Program-made: the position numbers and the translations under genes
In this document: positions 1-12,339 of the stretch, one piece after another
How the letters are laid out: each line of letters begins with the position of its first letter
How positions within the stretch are numbered: position 1 is the stretch's first letter
From: Helopsaltes ochotensis
Taxonomy: Eukaryota > Chordata > Aves > Passeriformes > Locustellidae
NCBI GenBank assembly: GCA_013400155.1
Contig: VXBM01000267.1
Location: forward strand, 211,709 to 275,708
Direction of reading: 5' to 3'
Length of the DNA: 64,000 nucleotides
The notes under the pieces: model-generated
What the model was told of the DNA's origin: nothing
What the model saw: only the letters and a program-made list of their open reading frames with translations
Databases searched by the model: none

Positions 1-3000
1 TTCACAGTTCTCTGATGTCTACAAGGTTAGTCTTAAGCATCCCATGGAGAGATGGGGCAGATTGTCCCTGCTGCATCATCAAATATGAGACCAAAACATA
101 AGGCTCTTTTAAGACAAGCAATATTCTTTATCTAAAAGAAAGAAACAAGCAACCTCCACACTTATAACCATTTGAGGAAGCCACAGGATCAGCTCTGATG
201 TCCCAAACTGCTGTCAAAAGTGAAAGTTAGAGGTGCGTCATTATAGCCCACACAGAGGATGGAGCCAAGGCCTTGAAGTACCAAGCAATAAAGCAGCCTT
301 CATTGCTGGCAGGAAGGCAGTGACGTACCCAGTCCAATGGTCTCCAAAGGAGTATTTAACACGCACTAATCCAAGGGTTAGTTGCTTCTACTTGCATGTG
401 AGAAGAGAGAAAGGGGAAAGAAACATCAGCCTCACGCTTTGGCTGAGTGTTAGAGCCATGCAAGTGCTCAGAGCATCACAGGTTCCCTCTTGGAAGTAGC
501 CTCAGTGGTGTCCCTACACCCCAAGGCAGCAGAGGTGACAGAGAGAAGCTGAATTCCTGCCACTTTGGCTGGACATGTCCCACTGAGCAGGACTGAGGAC
601 AGCAGTGCCCAGCTGGGCACTGGGCCTCTGTGCTGGTCTCCTGCAGGGTTGGCAAGACCTGCCAGCAGCCAAGTTAAAGACACAATTTTCAGGAGTAGAA
701 ATACCTGAACAAAATACTGAGTGTTCTGCAAGGCTTCTTAGGGGAGCAAAGCACTTGAAGTCTGCAGCATGACATTCGTGCAGGCTGGAAAATCAGTGTC
801 TGACCCAACTGCATTTTGAAATGGAGCTCTGGTCTGCATTGAAGTCAAAGAATAGTGAGCTGCTATACAGGCCACATTGTGCTCCTGCACTCACTGTCAA
901 AATTTAGTATCTCTGGTTTTTTCTACCACCAAGGTGATGCACCTTCCCACCCAGCAGAAAGGCAGGATGGTGGTCTTCAAAGACAATGAGCACCTTATTG
1001 AGGTGCTGAGAGCTTGTCTGGTGCAGGAAGCCCCACACAAGGCTGTTTGCTGCCTACCACAGCTGAAGACGTGTGGGGAAGCAGCCCCATAGAGCACTGA
1101 CAGTCCCACAGAAGTGCCTTGCAAAGCTCGGTTTGCAGTCACTCCGCACATTTGGCATGGCGGTGGCAGGCTGGGACCAGCTGGATGCGTGGAAAGCTCA
1201 TCCCCATAGCATCCAGCTCTGAGTCAAAGCATGACATTTTCTAGTGAAATAAAAAGCAGCTGAGGCAGGCTGGCTGCAGAGTGATGAGCTGGCTTGAGCA
1301 GTTTGAATGTCCGTGGGTGTGGGTGCTGGCTGTACAGCTCTTCCTGTCTGCTTGCCCGTGTGGCTGGCAGCCTGCCGTGCAGGGAACGCCTGCCCACAGC
1401 TCTGCAGCACGGGGCTGAGCTGGGGAGGCTGCCTTGCACACCAGGTGAAGGAAATTTAAAAATAACTAAATGAAAAAAAAAANNNNNNNNNNNNNNNNNN
1501 NNNNNNNNNNNNNNNNNNNNNNNNNNNNNGGGACAGACCTGGGGTGTGGACCCTGGAGCCACTGCCTGCTGCAACAGCTACAGCAGCCTTTGCACAAACA
1601 GACACGGTGTGTGCAAAGGGGCAAAGTCAAACAAACACATGAGCACACCAGGTCACGCAGTCCTCCCAGGTGCAAAAAATGCAATCTTTGCCAGTAAATA
1701 CAGCAACAGACTCCACCAGCTAATGGCAAAGGACATATGCATTTGAATAAAATATGAAACAACCATCTCTGCTGCAGATGAAAACCTCTCAGCCCAAGCA
1801 GATACAGAAAAATAGAGCTCACCACATAGAAGCCATTCACTAATTATTGACTGGCTGAATTTTCCTTTTTTTTTCACGATTAATCATTTACCCAGCCATC
1901 CAAACTTTATTTGTGTAGATTCTGCTTGCATGGAAATTAAGTAGAAGAAAACTTAAGAAAACCAGCTAACACTGACTATTAAAAGCAATTATGAGAAAAT
2001 TGCTCAGCATCTTTACAATATTCAAGACAAGTCCTGCCACTGAATCAAACCGGCCATGTGTGCCCTGATGGGACTGAGAAGAGGGCATAATCTGCAATAG
2101 GAACTTTCCTGAACAATACAGAGCAGCTGGCACAGGGTTTCTGGTTAAAATCAATGCTTCAAAAGGGTGAGTTGGAAATGGAGCCTGTTCCTCATGGCAT
2201 GAAACTCCTAAGTATCCCCTTGCTGACATTTTTTGCCAGGGATCTGAAAAGGGGTAGAGAAATACATATAGAATACTCAGTCTTCTGAACATAAGGTCTC
2301 CAAAATTCTCTACCTCCTCCCTCCCTGGATTTATTATGTTGGCTACTGAATCCTTTTTTTTTGGTATGAGACTTTGGGGTGTGAAGTGGGGTTTATTTTG
2401 AGCTTTAACTTGGTGAAAAATAATGTGTTCCAGAAGGAATGGCATCAGATAAAAATAAAGGATAATACTATCACTAACCCTGGGTTCAGAAAAGGCCAGG
2501 AGCAGATCCTGGGCTTCTCAGATCCTCAGATCTATCCGTCCAAAGTGAGAAAGCAAAGGGCATGTATACTGCTACCAAGTGGCCGTGGTATTTTGCATAT
2601 ATTGTGTGTTCATTTGAATAGGATCACAGTGAATTCACACTTTCTGAAACAGCTGGAGAACAAAATAATGCTCTAAACCAAGAAAATATCAACCTGCTCT
2701 TCCCTCAGTGCTGCAGGGCTCACTCCCATGGCTTCACAGCCTGTCTGCACTACAGCTGTGGCTGCCTTTCCAGGATGCTTCCCTGCCTGTGTGCAGTGCT
2801 GGATGGGAGGAAGGCACTCCATGCCAGGCTGACATGAACACCAGCACCATGACACTTCAGCTGCCACTTCAGCTAATGCAGAGATGCCAACCACTGTCAT
2901 TGTTTCACCTTTACAGTGAGTAATGGAAAGTACCTCGAGGTCTTTTCTGTTCCTTTCACTCCCTTCTCTGCAAAAATAACTAAGCACAGAGCACGTGTCT

Positions 3001-6000
3001 GGCTGCTTCTTCACCATTAACAAAAGTTCCTGTGCACTCGCATCCCCTTCCACGGTGCACTAACTAATCTACATTGCTCTTTCCCCAGGGAATAAACCCC
3101 AGCTCCGCAGCCAAGTCACCTTGCCAAAATGCCTCCTTGCCTTGACTGAGGGGGTTTGTCACGGCACTTGTCCTGACAGGTGGATCACTGCCACCATTTT
3201 GGCTACTGTGGAGAAGGGCTGGAGGGCAGCGCAGCAGTGATTACCTGCTGAAAGTACCCTGCAGCAAGGTGCTTATCAGCAGAAACGGGAGCAGGTCAGT
3301 GCTTGACTCTGTGTAGCACCAGTGGGATGTGTTGCATAGATACACAAATAAAATGCAGTGAGTCGCTCGGGGATCTCTGCACATCCAGCCCTTCACTGCT
3401 GAGCCAGACGCTTTCAGCAGATCCATGATTTCTACCTGCTGCAGAGGAGGGGCTGGGAGTGGAGGCCCAGAGCTCCAGTTGGGCTGGGCATATGGCCATT
3501 CCTCCTGAGGACAGGGCTGTGCTCTCATGTCTCCTCCAGCCTGGCAGGGAGGAGGCCTTCTGTTCAAGGCAGAAGGCTACACCCAGTTTTTCCCCTCTGC
3601 AGCTCACTGCTTCCAATCACACCCTTGCTGGAGGCCAACCTCATGTTCCCTGCTGAGCACCATGAATCTGCAGGATTGAGGCCAATAATACTGTGGTTAC
3701 TTGCAATAATGATGCTGGGAAGAACGGAGGAAAAAACATCTAAAATGGATTAACAAAGTATGTATGTCTGGTCTGTACACAGCCTATGTCTGCTGTCTTG
3801 CATCAGTTAGTGGCGTGAACAATATGTTCCCCTCATAATTCTGTCATTGTATCTCAATCCCAACCCATAACTTCTTCTCCCTCCTTCCCCTCCATTACTG
3901 TACTCCCAGAGCAAGGGAGGGAAAGCTCCCACATCTTTGTGGTTATTGTATGGTGTGGAAAAAAGTAACTCTTCAAACTTACAGTATTTTACAAATACCA
4001 GAAATGTGAAGTATGTTTTGAAGCACTAATCAAGCTTTGGCATCTTTCTGCTGAGCAGGTCACTATTATTATTGCCCTTTGAAAAAGAGGAAAATATAGG
4101 GCAGGCAAGGCTGAACTTTTTCCCCCACGCTCACACAAGAAATCAAGTGGGGTAACCAGGGAAAGCGTACAAATTTTATGGTTCCCAGTTCTATGCCCTA
4201 GCCACAAGGTCTACCTTGCCCTTTTCCTGCCCTCTCAGTTTGCCATAACCAGTGTTAGAGGGCAAAAATCCCAAATGACACAAACTTATCCACAAAACAT
4301 TAACGTGGGAATCTGAAGCCATAGTTCATTTGCTTAGTGCAAGCAACTCTTTTACCCCATGTCCATCATGCTGTGCCTCTGACAGAATTTATTTTCAGTA
4401 ATGAAAGTAAGCTATGTCATATCAGTGTGGTATACAAGCCATGTGAGGATAATGACTTTGGGGAAAGACAGGCCTCAGAGAGATGTACTCATCGCAACAA
4501 AGAACTGCAGTGAATTTCTATTAATATCAGTAAATCCAGGACTTTGTTTGCAAGCTCTAAACCAAATCCTCCATCCATTCAGGCTCTGATATGTCACTGG
4601 GTTCCTCTTTTCCTACCCTGACTTTCCAGCTATTTAGAGGAATTTTAAAAGGCTGCCTCTCAAAGCTGCACCAAACGTCCAAAGATAGGACCGTGAAGCT
4701 CAGCATAGAGAAATGTCATGTTCTTTCTATCATCATCGCTGTACCTACACTGTTTCCAAAACATTCACTTGCCCAACACAATGTAGTATGGTTGCAAAGA
4801 GCTTTACAGACTCTGGACTAACACCAACTCTCCTCCTGCATTAATGGGAAGCTGATGAACAGTGCATCTGCACAGATCTGCTCCTGCCTTTTCTGTGCCT
4901 TCATATGTTTACTCATGCACCCTCAGCTTTTTCTAAAAGAAACTTGATTCTTGCTTTCATGGCTGTGTTAACATGACACCAAGACCTGCTCCTGCGGCAG
5001 TTTGCGGGGGAATGAGGATGTCATGCTGACACATCCAGGACTTGATCTGACAGCAAACAAGGATTGCAAAAAAAAAACCCCTTTGGTTCGAATGGGTTTG
5101 GCTGAGAGGAGAAAGCTCTTCTGGCTTTCAAGCACATGAACCCTCATATGCTCAATGGAGACTGGGGAGTAGGGGGGCCATAAGCTGCTGGAGCTGGGAA
5201 GATGGCAGAAGACTTTGCCTCACACTTCCTTCATTCCCCAGTCTCTGAACTAAGTCAGGTCTCACCCTTCTAAATGTAAGCAGCACTGGTTTATGCTGTC
5301 TCAAACCAGACATTTTGAAACAGAAGGCTGACTGCTGCCCTCCACTACCTTTCGCTAATCCACCTGCCAGCAGTCTCAGGCACAGGAGACAGAGGGGCTT
5401 TTCTCTTTTTGTCACCATATGCCTGCTTTTAGGGCACACAATGACAATCAGGACAAAAATACCACTGGGATTTCATTGTATTGTGCCGATGCAATGTAAT
5501 TTGGCAGCACATAGAGAATGCAGCAGAAAAACAGCAGGGAAGATGATGATGATAAACCACACACTCAGGCTGCAGGAGTCAGACGTCAGTTTATGTACAG
5601 TTCTGGGAGGCAAATGCAAGTGGGACAAACACACATGTACATGGCATGCACATGCAGAAACACACACATAGAGCTATGGGAATTAAACAGGAGTTGCAGG
5701 AAGCAATTGAGCACAGCCACAAATGCAGAAATCAGTAGCTTATCTCCTAGACCCTTAGAAAGAGGAGACTCAAGGACAGGAGTTGTAACTCTATGTAACC
5801 ACTCCTTTGCTACCCTGATCTGGAGGCTCCTGACAGAATCAAGGTGCTGGCAGAGCTCATGCAGATACCAAAAGGGCTAGGAGGAGCTCAAACCCAGATT
5901 TCCTGTGAGACAATGTGGCTGGAACTCTTGATTACTACATGCATTGCAATTATTTCCTGTCTCTGAGGAAAAGGAAGCATCTCTGGGGAGGCAAAAGCAA

Positions 6001-6454
6001 AGGAAAGGAATATGGGAATTGCTGCAGGGGGATCTACAGATAAGGCATCCAAAGGGAATATCACATGGTGAGACTAGGGAGGTGAAAACCTTAAAAGGTG
6101 AATTTTGCACCAGTAATGAGCAGATTGATGGGTTCTCCTTCTCATACCACATACTGTCTTTTCCATGAGAAAGAGGTAATACAATTTGTATTGCTTACAC
6201 TGAGTTTGGGAGATAGCTGTGCTGGACAAACACCCTTCCATACTACTTTTACCTTGGGTCACCATGTTTTCCCCAAACTCATGCTGAGGCTGTGCACACA
6301 GATGCCATGCCCCCAGTGAAGAAGACAAAAGTGCTCATTCCCTTCTTAAAAGAAAAAAAAAGGGAACAATATTTTCACATTCACACTAGCAGCAAGCAGC
6401 AGGCGAGAATCAAGAGGTGCTAAGAGATGCAAGCACGTCCTTTCCAACAGATAC
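1..6454. other. RGS6 intron (last one seen); no exon recognised
   Basis: This stretch lies downstream of the last recognised exon. I looked on the minus strand for the short GKSLAGKR-type C-terminal tail expected after AKKK and saw no match. Apart from a 47-base gap and A-runs near 1472-1482 and 6350-6361, I see no repeat family I can name. A divergent alternative last exon could escape inspection by eye. Confidence 0.6.
1483..1529. other. Assembly gap (47 N)
   Basis: Run of N directly after an 11-base A run. The flanks look like ordinary intron sequence. Frames that run through it on either strand are artefacts of unknown residues. Confidence 0.99.
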
Positions 6455-6544
6455 CTTCTTCTTTGCCAGCAGTAAGTCCTGGTAAGCATTTGAACGCAGA
6501 AAGCGCGCGTAGCTGTCACTCTTCATCAGCTTGTAAATGTGCTC
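6455..6544 (-). CDS. RGS6: RGS6 coding exon, C-terminal RGS domain
   Basis: This 90-base, phase 0 exon has 30 codons: [20 protein letters not shown] followed by [10 protein letters not shown]. The Asp-Ser...Arg in KSDSYARF are the last conserved Galpha contacts of the RGS domain. [18 protein letters not shown] matches RGS6, whereas RGS7 reads PRFIRSSAYQELLQAKKK (recalled). The acceptor is cccgtcccacag and the donor is AAG before GTATCT. The following exon(s) with the stop codon were not found down to position 1. Human RGS6 has alternative C-terminal exons, so several could lie beyond the left edge. Confidence 0.97.
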
Positions 6545-7809
6545 CTGTGGGACGGGGGAAATGAGAGACACAGAATTGTTATCAAACCTCATTTAGACAT
6601 CACAGGGACTTAAACCACAGAGAATTGGAAGGAAGAGAGACTGATCAGAGTTCTAATTAAGTCTGCTATTATTGATTATCTGTGCTGTGGTAGTGTACAC
6701 GAGGTCCATCCTGGGGCAGGACCCTATCGTGCCTGGGCTGTAGAAACACAAAACAAAGAGATGGCCCTCACCCCAAAGGCTGGCACACATTATTCGTTCA
6801 TCGGGATTATTCTGCAAAGACTGCAACTCTCTAAAGTCCCCAGATTATAAGAAAAAAAAAAAAAAGTGCCTACCCTGGAAAGAAGAAAGGAACACCAGAA
6901 ACTGTCTCATAGATTAGGTTTCATTTTACCAGTCACAGATACTTGAACAATCACCAGCACTTCCTTCCTGTTCATGGAGGGGAACTGATACTTGCACGCA
7001 TTTCATCTCCATTTTAGACATGCACTCAAGTAAGCCAACATGTTAATGTCCTGCAAAAGCCCGTATCTGGGGTGACTATGAAGGGAAGTTATATGAGTAG
7101 CCCTGATGTAGATAGATACATCATATTATGTATAAAGTTACATTCGATGAGTCTTTCCCTTAGGGTCTTCTCTTAAGTCAAACTACTGTTACCAGTTTGC
7201 TCTGAGAGCACTTACTATGTTTATCTTCAAATTTACAAAGTCGTGTTCCATTGCAGCAGAACTTAATACATACCCTTTTCTAATTTCCTTGCTAAGCTTT
7301 ACTTTCCTGTTGTGAATCCCTTAACACAGTCAGCTTTTCTCCTAGTTATCCCTGGATTTACAAAAGATATTATCCCAAACACCAAGAAAATAAAATCAAA
7401 ATACTTTGACCAGATAATGACTGAGAACACACTAAAGGAGCTCAGGAGAAAAACAGGCACCTTGGACCTTTCTCTAAGACTTTGCCCAAGGAAGCACTTT
7501 TATAGAGTTAATGAGCAGTTTTATCTATAGCGAATTATACAACGTGAAATATTCTCTCCTGCCCTAAAGCCATTGTACACGAAACTTTAGAAGAACCAAA
7601 CCCGACAGAAGTTGCATAGCTTATTTTGGTATGTTAACAAGCCAAGCAGAATTCCCTTATCTTAATTATCATGCGTAATTAGCAATGACCTGTCTTTACA
7701 CAGAAGAACTGCTTAATTCAGCTTTCTTACACTATTTGGTGTAGTCCTATGAGGGCCACTGGTTTTCCTTCGACACAGGATAAATGTATTCTTTGAGCTA
7801 CATGCTGGC

Positions 7810-7832
7810 GTGGAACAAGTTCCACGTGGAAC
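7810..7832. repeat. Overlapping palindromes containing a CACGTG E-box
   Basis: GTGGAAC, AA, GTTCCAC, GTGGAAC follow one another. The first two arms form a 7-base inverted repeat around AA. The second and third form a perfect 14-base palindrome, GTTCCACGTGGAAC, centred on the E-box CACGTG (7823-7828). A looser copy (AATTTCCA) follows. Whether a factor binds it is unknown. Confidence 0.7.
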
Positions 7833-8399
7833 AATTTCCATAGTTGCTTTTAGTCTTGACAGATCCTCATTTGTGCAGCACTATCTATCCAAAGGACAGC
7901 ACAGGATTTTGCAATAGAACCGTTCATATAAAGCTATTTAGCAACTGTCACCCTTCTTGCTTCAGAAAAAACACATGGTAGGGCACAGTTTCATACTCCT
8001 TATGTACAGCATTGCCATGAGATTTGACATCCAGCTGTGGGACATTTGTTCTATTTATGCAGGACAGAATGAGCCAAGTATGCCCTAAGATGAGGGAAAA
8101 TAATGCACATCATGGATATGATCATCAAAAGGTTTCTATTCTTGTGCTTGAATAAGGATTTTCAACATCAGTTCTCTCTTAAATACTTCAACTAGCATAA
8201 ACTGAGGACTCTGTTGATTTAAACCCAACCATATTTCAACCAGTTTCCCTGTACTGCTACCTCTTAAGGTTTCCAAGGAGACTCCATGTCCTTCTAATGA
8301 TTTCCTTGTAACTACCTGGGAAACAAACCCACCTAAATGGTGCTTTTCTGGGACCATGAGGAGACTAATCAGTAAGTGCACCTTGTAGCCCATTGTTTT

Positions 8400-8793
8400 T
8401 GTAAGGGCAGCCACAACACACAGAATGACATGGTAAAATATTCAGAAGGCTCTCTTTATTATGGCAGCATGCTGTCTTTTATACAGTGGTTACAAACGTC
8501 ATGGGCAACTTTAATTGGTTAATAGCTTTCTTATTAATTATTCTATTGGTTAGTAAAGGTATTCTACTTGTCCATCAAGTCTATCTATTCTTGGACTGTT
8601 TACATATTTTCTTTACTGATTCTCATGGGATAAATCCCTTGTTATTACAGGTGCATTTATTTTTCATCCTCAGAATAGATTGTTGTGTTAAAGGAACCTC
8701 TCATTCTCAAAATAGCTTCTTATGGGAACTTGCAAATTGCTTGTTGGCTGCCCTTATAAGAAATGACAGGCTTGCTGTTTATCCCTTTCCTAC
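8400..8793 (-). mobile_element. LTR-like element (candidate solo LTR of an endogenous retroelement)
   Basis: Read on the minus strand, this segment has a TATAAAA box (8477-8483), an AATAAA polyadenylation signal 16 bases further on (8455-8460), and a GT-rich stretch about 25 bases after that (8411-8432). That compact promoter plus poly(A) layout is typical of LTRs. The proposed ends read TGTAGG and CCTTACA. Internally, TAAGGGCAGCCA at 8402-8413 recurs inverted at 8745-8756, which would also suit a non-autonomous DNA element. No coding part and no clear target-site duplication were seen. The family is not identified and the boundaries are estimates. Confidence 0.5.
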
Positions 8794-11700
8794 AGCTCAT
8801 CAACAGTAAAGGGTCTGAGGGGTCTCCAGAGCCTTCATCCTCTCAGTGGTGCTTTTTGCAGCAGCCAGTACATGCAGGGTGCTGATGGGACAGGTGCTGA
8901 GGTGGGCAGGAAGGTGCTGTGGCTGAGGCAACATGGTGGGTGACAGGGATATTTATATTTACATTTTGCTAGACATGAATTTTACTGTCTTTGGGCTTCA
9001 AATGGTTTCTTTACCAGTGGTCAGACAACTGGGTCTGGTTTGAAACATGATGATAGCATTTTTGGAAAATAACTTCCAGTTTTCATTACCACACAGACAG
9101 AGGCAAAGGGGAACACACGAGGCTGGCCATATGACCCACCTGCACGCCAGCGACGACTACCATTCTTGCTCATGTCAAGACAACTTCATGTATTTGACCT
9201 TAAAACAGTATAAACTCAGTATCTGGCAGTCAGAAGGAGAAAAATTGTTTCAATCCTGAGATGAAATAAACCCCTAGCTGCCTTCTTAACTGAAGCCCTT
9301 CCCTGAGATAGGACTATTGCACAGCCACAGCCCTGTTGCCACTGCAGTTAGCTAATTGGTATGAAGCATTTTCTCTGCTTTTCATGTCTTGGAATCACTA
9401 AACAGCAACACTGCTAACTTTCAGCTGTTCACCACAGATATACTCAAACAGGGAATAACTATTCCTAGGCTTTGAATGCTAATGAAGAAAGAAGGTTGGG
9501 CATAGGAAAAGGAGGGACATGCATAGCTTCAGAAGCAAACTCTACTTGTTAATTGTAAGAATTCAAAGGACTTGCTTTCAACAATCTCTATAATGAAGGT
9601 ATGAATGATACACTAGTAATTTATTTTAAAACACTGCATTTCTGAAGCACCTACTGGAAATCTGAGCCAGTTGCTCAGATCAGCAAAGATTGCCTTCCAA
9701 TTTGCAACAGTATGGGACAACTTGCATTGCTACAGTGAAAATCCCTACTGAGACTGCACCATAAAGATTGCTAAAATTGTGGCTGTGGTGTGTGTCCAGC
9801 CCACTTATACACCAAATCTAGCTGCAGGATAGGAAAAGCCAGTGGCTGGAACATTTGTTTTGATCTGTAGTTTACTCTGTTCTTTGCACCAAGCTATTTT
9901 CTCTTATGCATTCTAGAATCTGCAGCTTCCTAGGGAGAACCTACAGCTAGAGTTTAGCAGCTCCTCATTTTATAACTTCATTGAAGGCTACTGGAGGTCT
10001 AACAAGTGATCATATTCTTCTGTGGAAGCCTGAGCACCAGGCAGAGGTGTGGGCTTGAATTTAGTTGCTCTGCCCAACTTGTGCAAATTGTCTTGTCCTT
10101 CTGTCATGGATTTTTAGCTCACTTTGGATCATTTCAACCCACTAGTCTCTCACTTCTTATTTTATTGAGCAGCTGGGTTTTTTCCACGTTTTAATCACAT
10201 GGTGGAAAGAAAGGATACCCACTGAAGACTGAAATCTTCCAGTGCAATGCAGTTTATAAACATGCACAATCTCCCTGACATTATGTGACAACGCTGGTAA
10301 GGAATTTGAGCTTTTCTATCCTTATACTGAGATAATTCTCCATTTTGTTGTTTATTACAAGGTAATGAGCTCACTACTGCTAGTTCTCTAAATAGAAAAA
10401 GTAAATGCCTGTGTAATTTTTAACAATGCAGCTGCAGCTCTGGACATACCAGTCTCTTGCACTGTGAGCAGTCTGTCCATAATTATCATTGCAACACTTA
10501 TTTTCAACTGCCATGGGAAGTTCCTGTGCCCTGTCTGCACAAGAGCAGGAGGACCATTTCATCTAGGTTGTGTAGCCTCTCCCAGCCCTTGCCATGTACC
10601 ACTTCCCAAGTATGGCTCAGTCTCACAGCTCCCTGCTCCAGCCCTAAAACAGCAACCCTTTAGGGAGATACATTGCAGACCCAAGGATTTAAAATAATCA
10701 TCTAACAAAACTGCCCAAGTGATCTATTAAACAAGGTAGCTTATAAAACCAGATAAATGGCAGGAAAAAACTTCTTTCAAGATTTGGCCAGCAGTTGACA
10801 GGCATCACGTGTCCCACTGGTCTCCCCTGCAGCCTTGCCAGTTCTTTCTGAGCACCAAGCTGCCATCTCAGGCCACTGCAGTGGCAGCTGCAAGTGGAGA
10901 TAGGGCCTGACTTGACATGTGTGAGGGAGCCCCGGTAAGCTGGCTTTTTGAGCTGACCAGTCACTCAGTCCCTCACATAGCATGCTGCTGATGAGTGCTG
11001 GCTGTACTGATACTCCCCTGTGACAATGGATGCATGCTGGGAAATGTCAGTCTGACATGGAGAGTGACACAAGAACCTGCTTTTGTAATTGCAGTGGATT
11101 TCATCTCCAGGAAGCAAACAAATCCCTTAAAAGACTCCTGCAAGTAGAGCAGGTTTGCTAACAAATGTCCCCATGACTGTTGTTTCCCAGTTCTTGAACC
11201 AAGGCAACAGAGGCAATGGGATCTGCTTGCACCTCGTCGTAAGAAAAAGGCAGACCCTCTTTTGTGCTTTATGCACCTGAATCATATCTCCTCCATGGTG
11301 GGGAAAAATATGCAGTGGTCCTGGGGGCTGTCCAACTTCACTGAGCATACTCTGCACCTGCTTCCATCGTGACAATTACACTTCAGACAACATAACCATT
11401 GCACTTGCCACAACCATTACATGATATAAAGAAGAACAAACAGTACATTTAAGAGGGGGATATGTTGTCCCTTCTAGAAAAAAAGGAACCAATGAGATAA
11501 ATCACAAAAAAATTCTCTTTTACAATTATGCGAAACCAACAGGAAATCCCACCCCTGACAGCTGACAGCTTAAATGCAGGAAAATAAATCCTGATAAGGT
11601 TCAGCATCTCTTGGCTATTTTCCTTCCACAAGCTTTACCTTTGGAAAGAGATGAAGGACAGGCTTTGTAAATTATTCCTGACAAGAGGGGAAAGGGGGAG

Positions 11701-12339
11701 GAAAAAATAAAGTTTGCAATCCAGACGGGAATGTGGGAGGTGGCTGAGATAGCAGAAACCATCTCAAAGCTGCACCTGCTCCAAATCAATGTGCTGCAAT
11801 GTGATCTCAGGTCTCTCTTCCCCCTCACAGTCAAAGCACAGTGACCCTGAGGAGGGCACGGCTGCCAGATAAGCAGAACCTTGGGAACACTCAAGAAAAA
11901 TGTGGGAAAAAACCTGAATGATAAAAGAATAATAAAATCTGACTCGCACAAGCCATTAGGTAGATCCCAGGAATTATTCCCAGTTCTCTATTAAGAATGT
12001 TCCTTTTTAGCAGAAAGCCTTGGTTCTTTCCTCTGATTTGTGTCTATGAGACAAGAAGAGAATTGGTGGTTAAACATCCATTCCTAATTCCATCAGTATT
12101 TTACCCATCTTGATATTCTGTGACAGGCTTGAGATTTTTTTGGAGTAGTGAAGGCCAAGCACAATGTTCTCTTGTACTCTGAACACCAGCTAGATTCCAG
12201 AAAGCCCCTAAATTTTAACTTGCTGATAGAAAATTTTCCCTGTTTGTGCCTAAACACAGCTGCAAGCTTTAGATGATTATGGGGAATACGGAGAAATGGC
12301 AAATTCTTTGCTCACTTCAAGCACAGGCTTCCCATTTAG

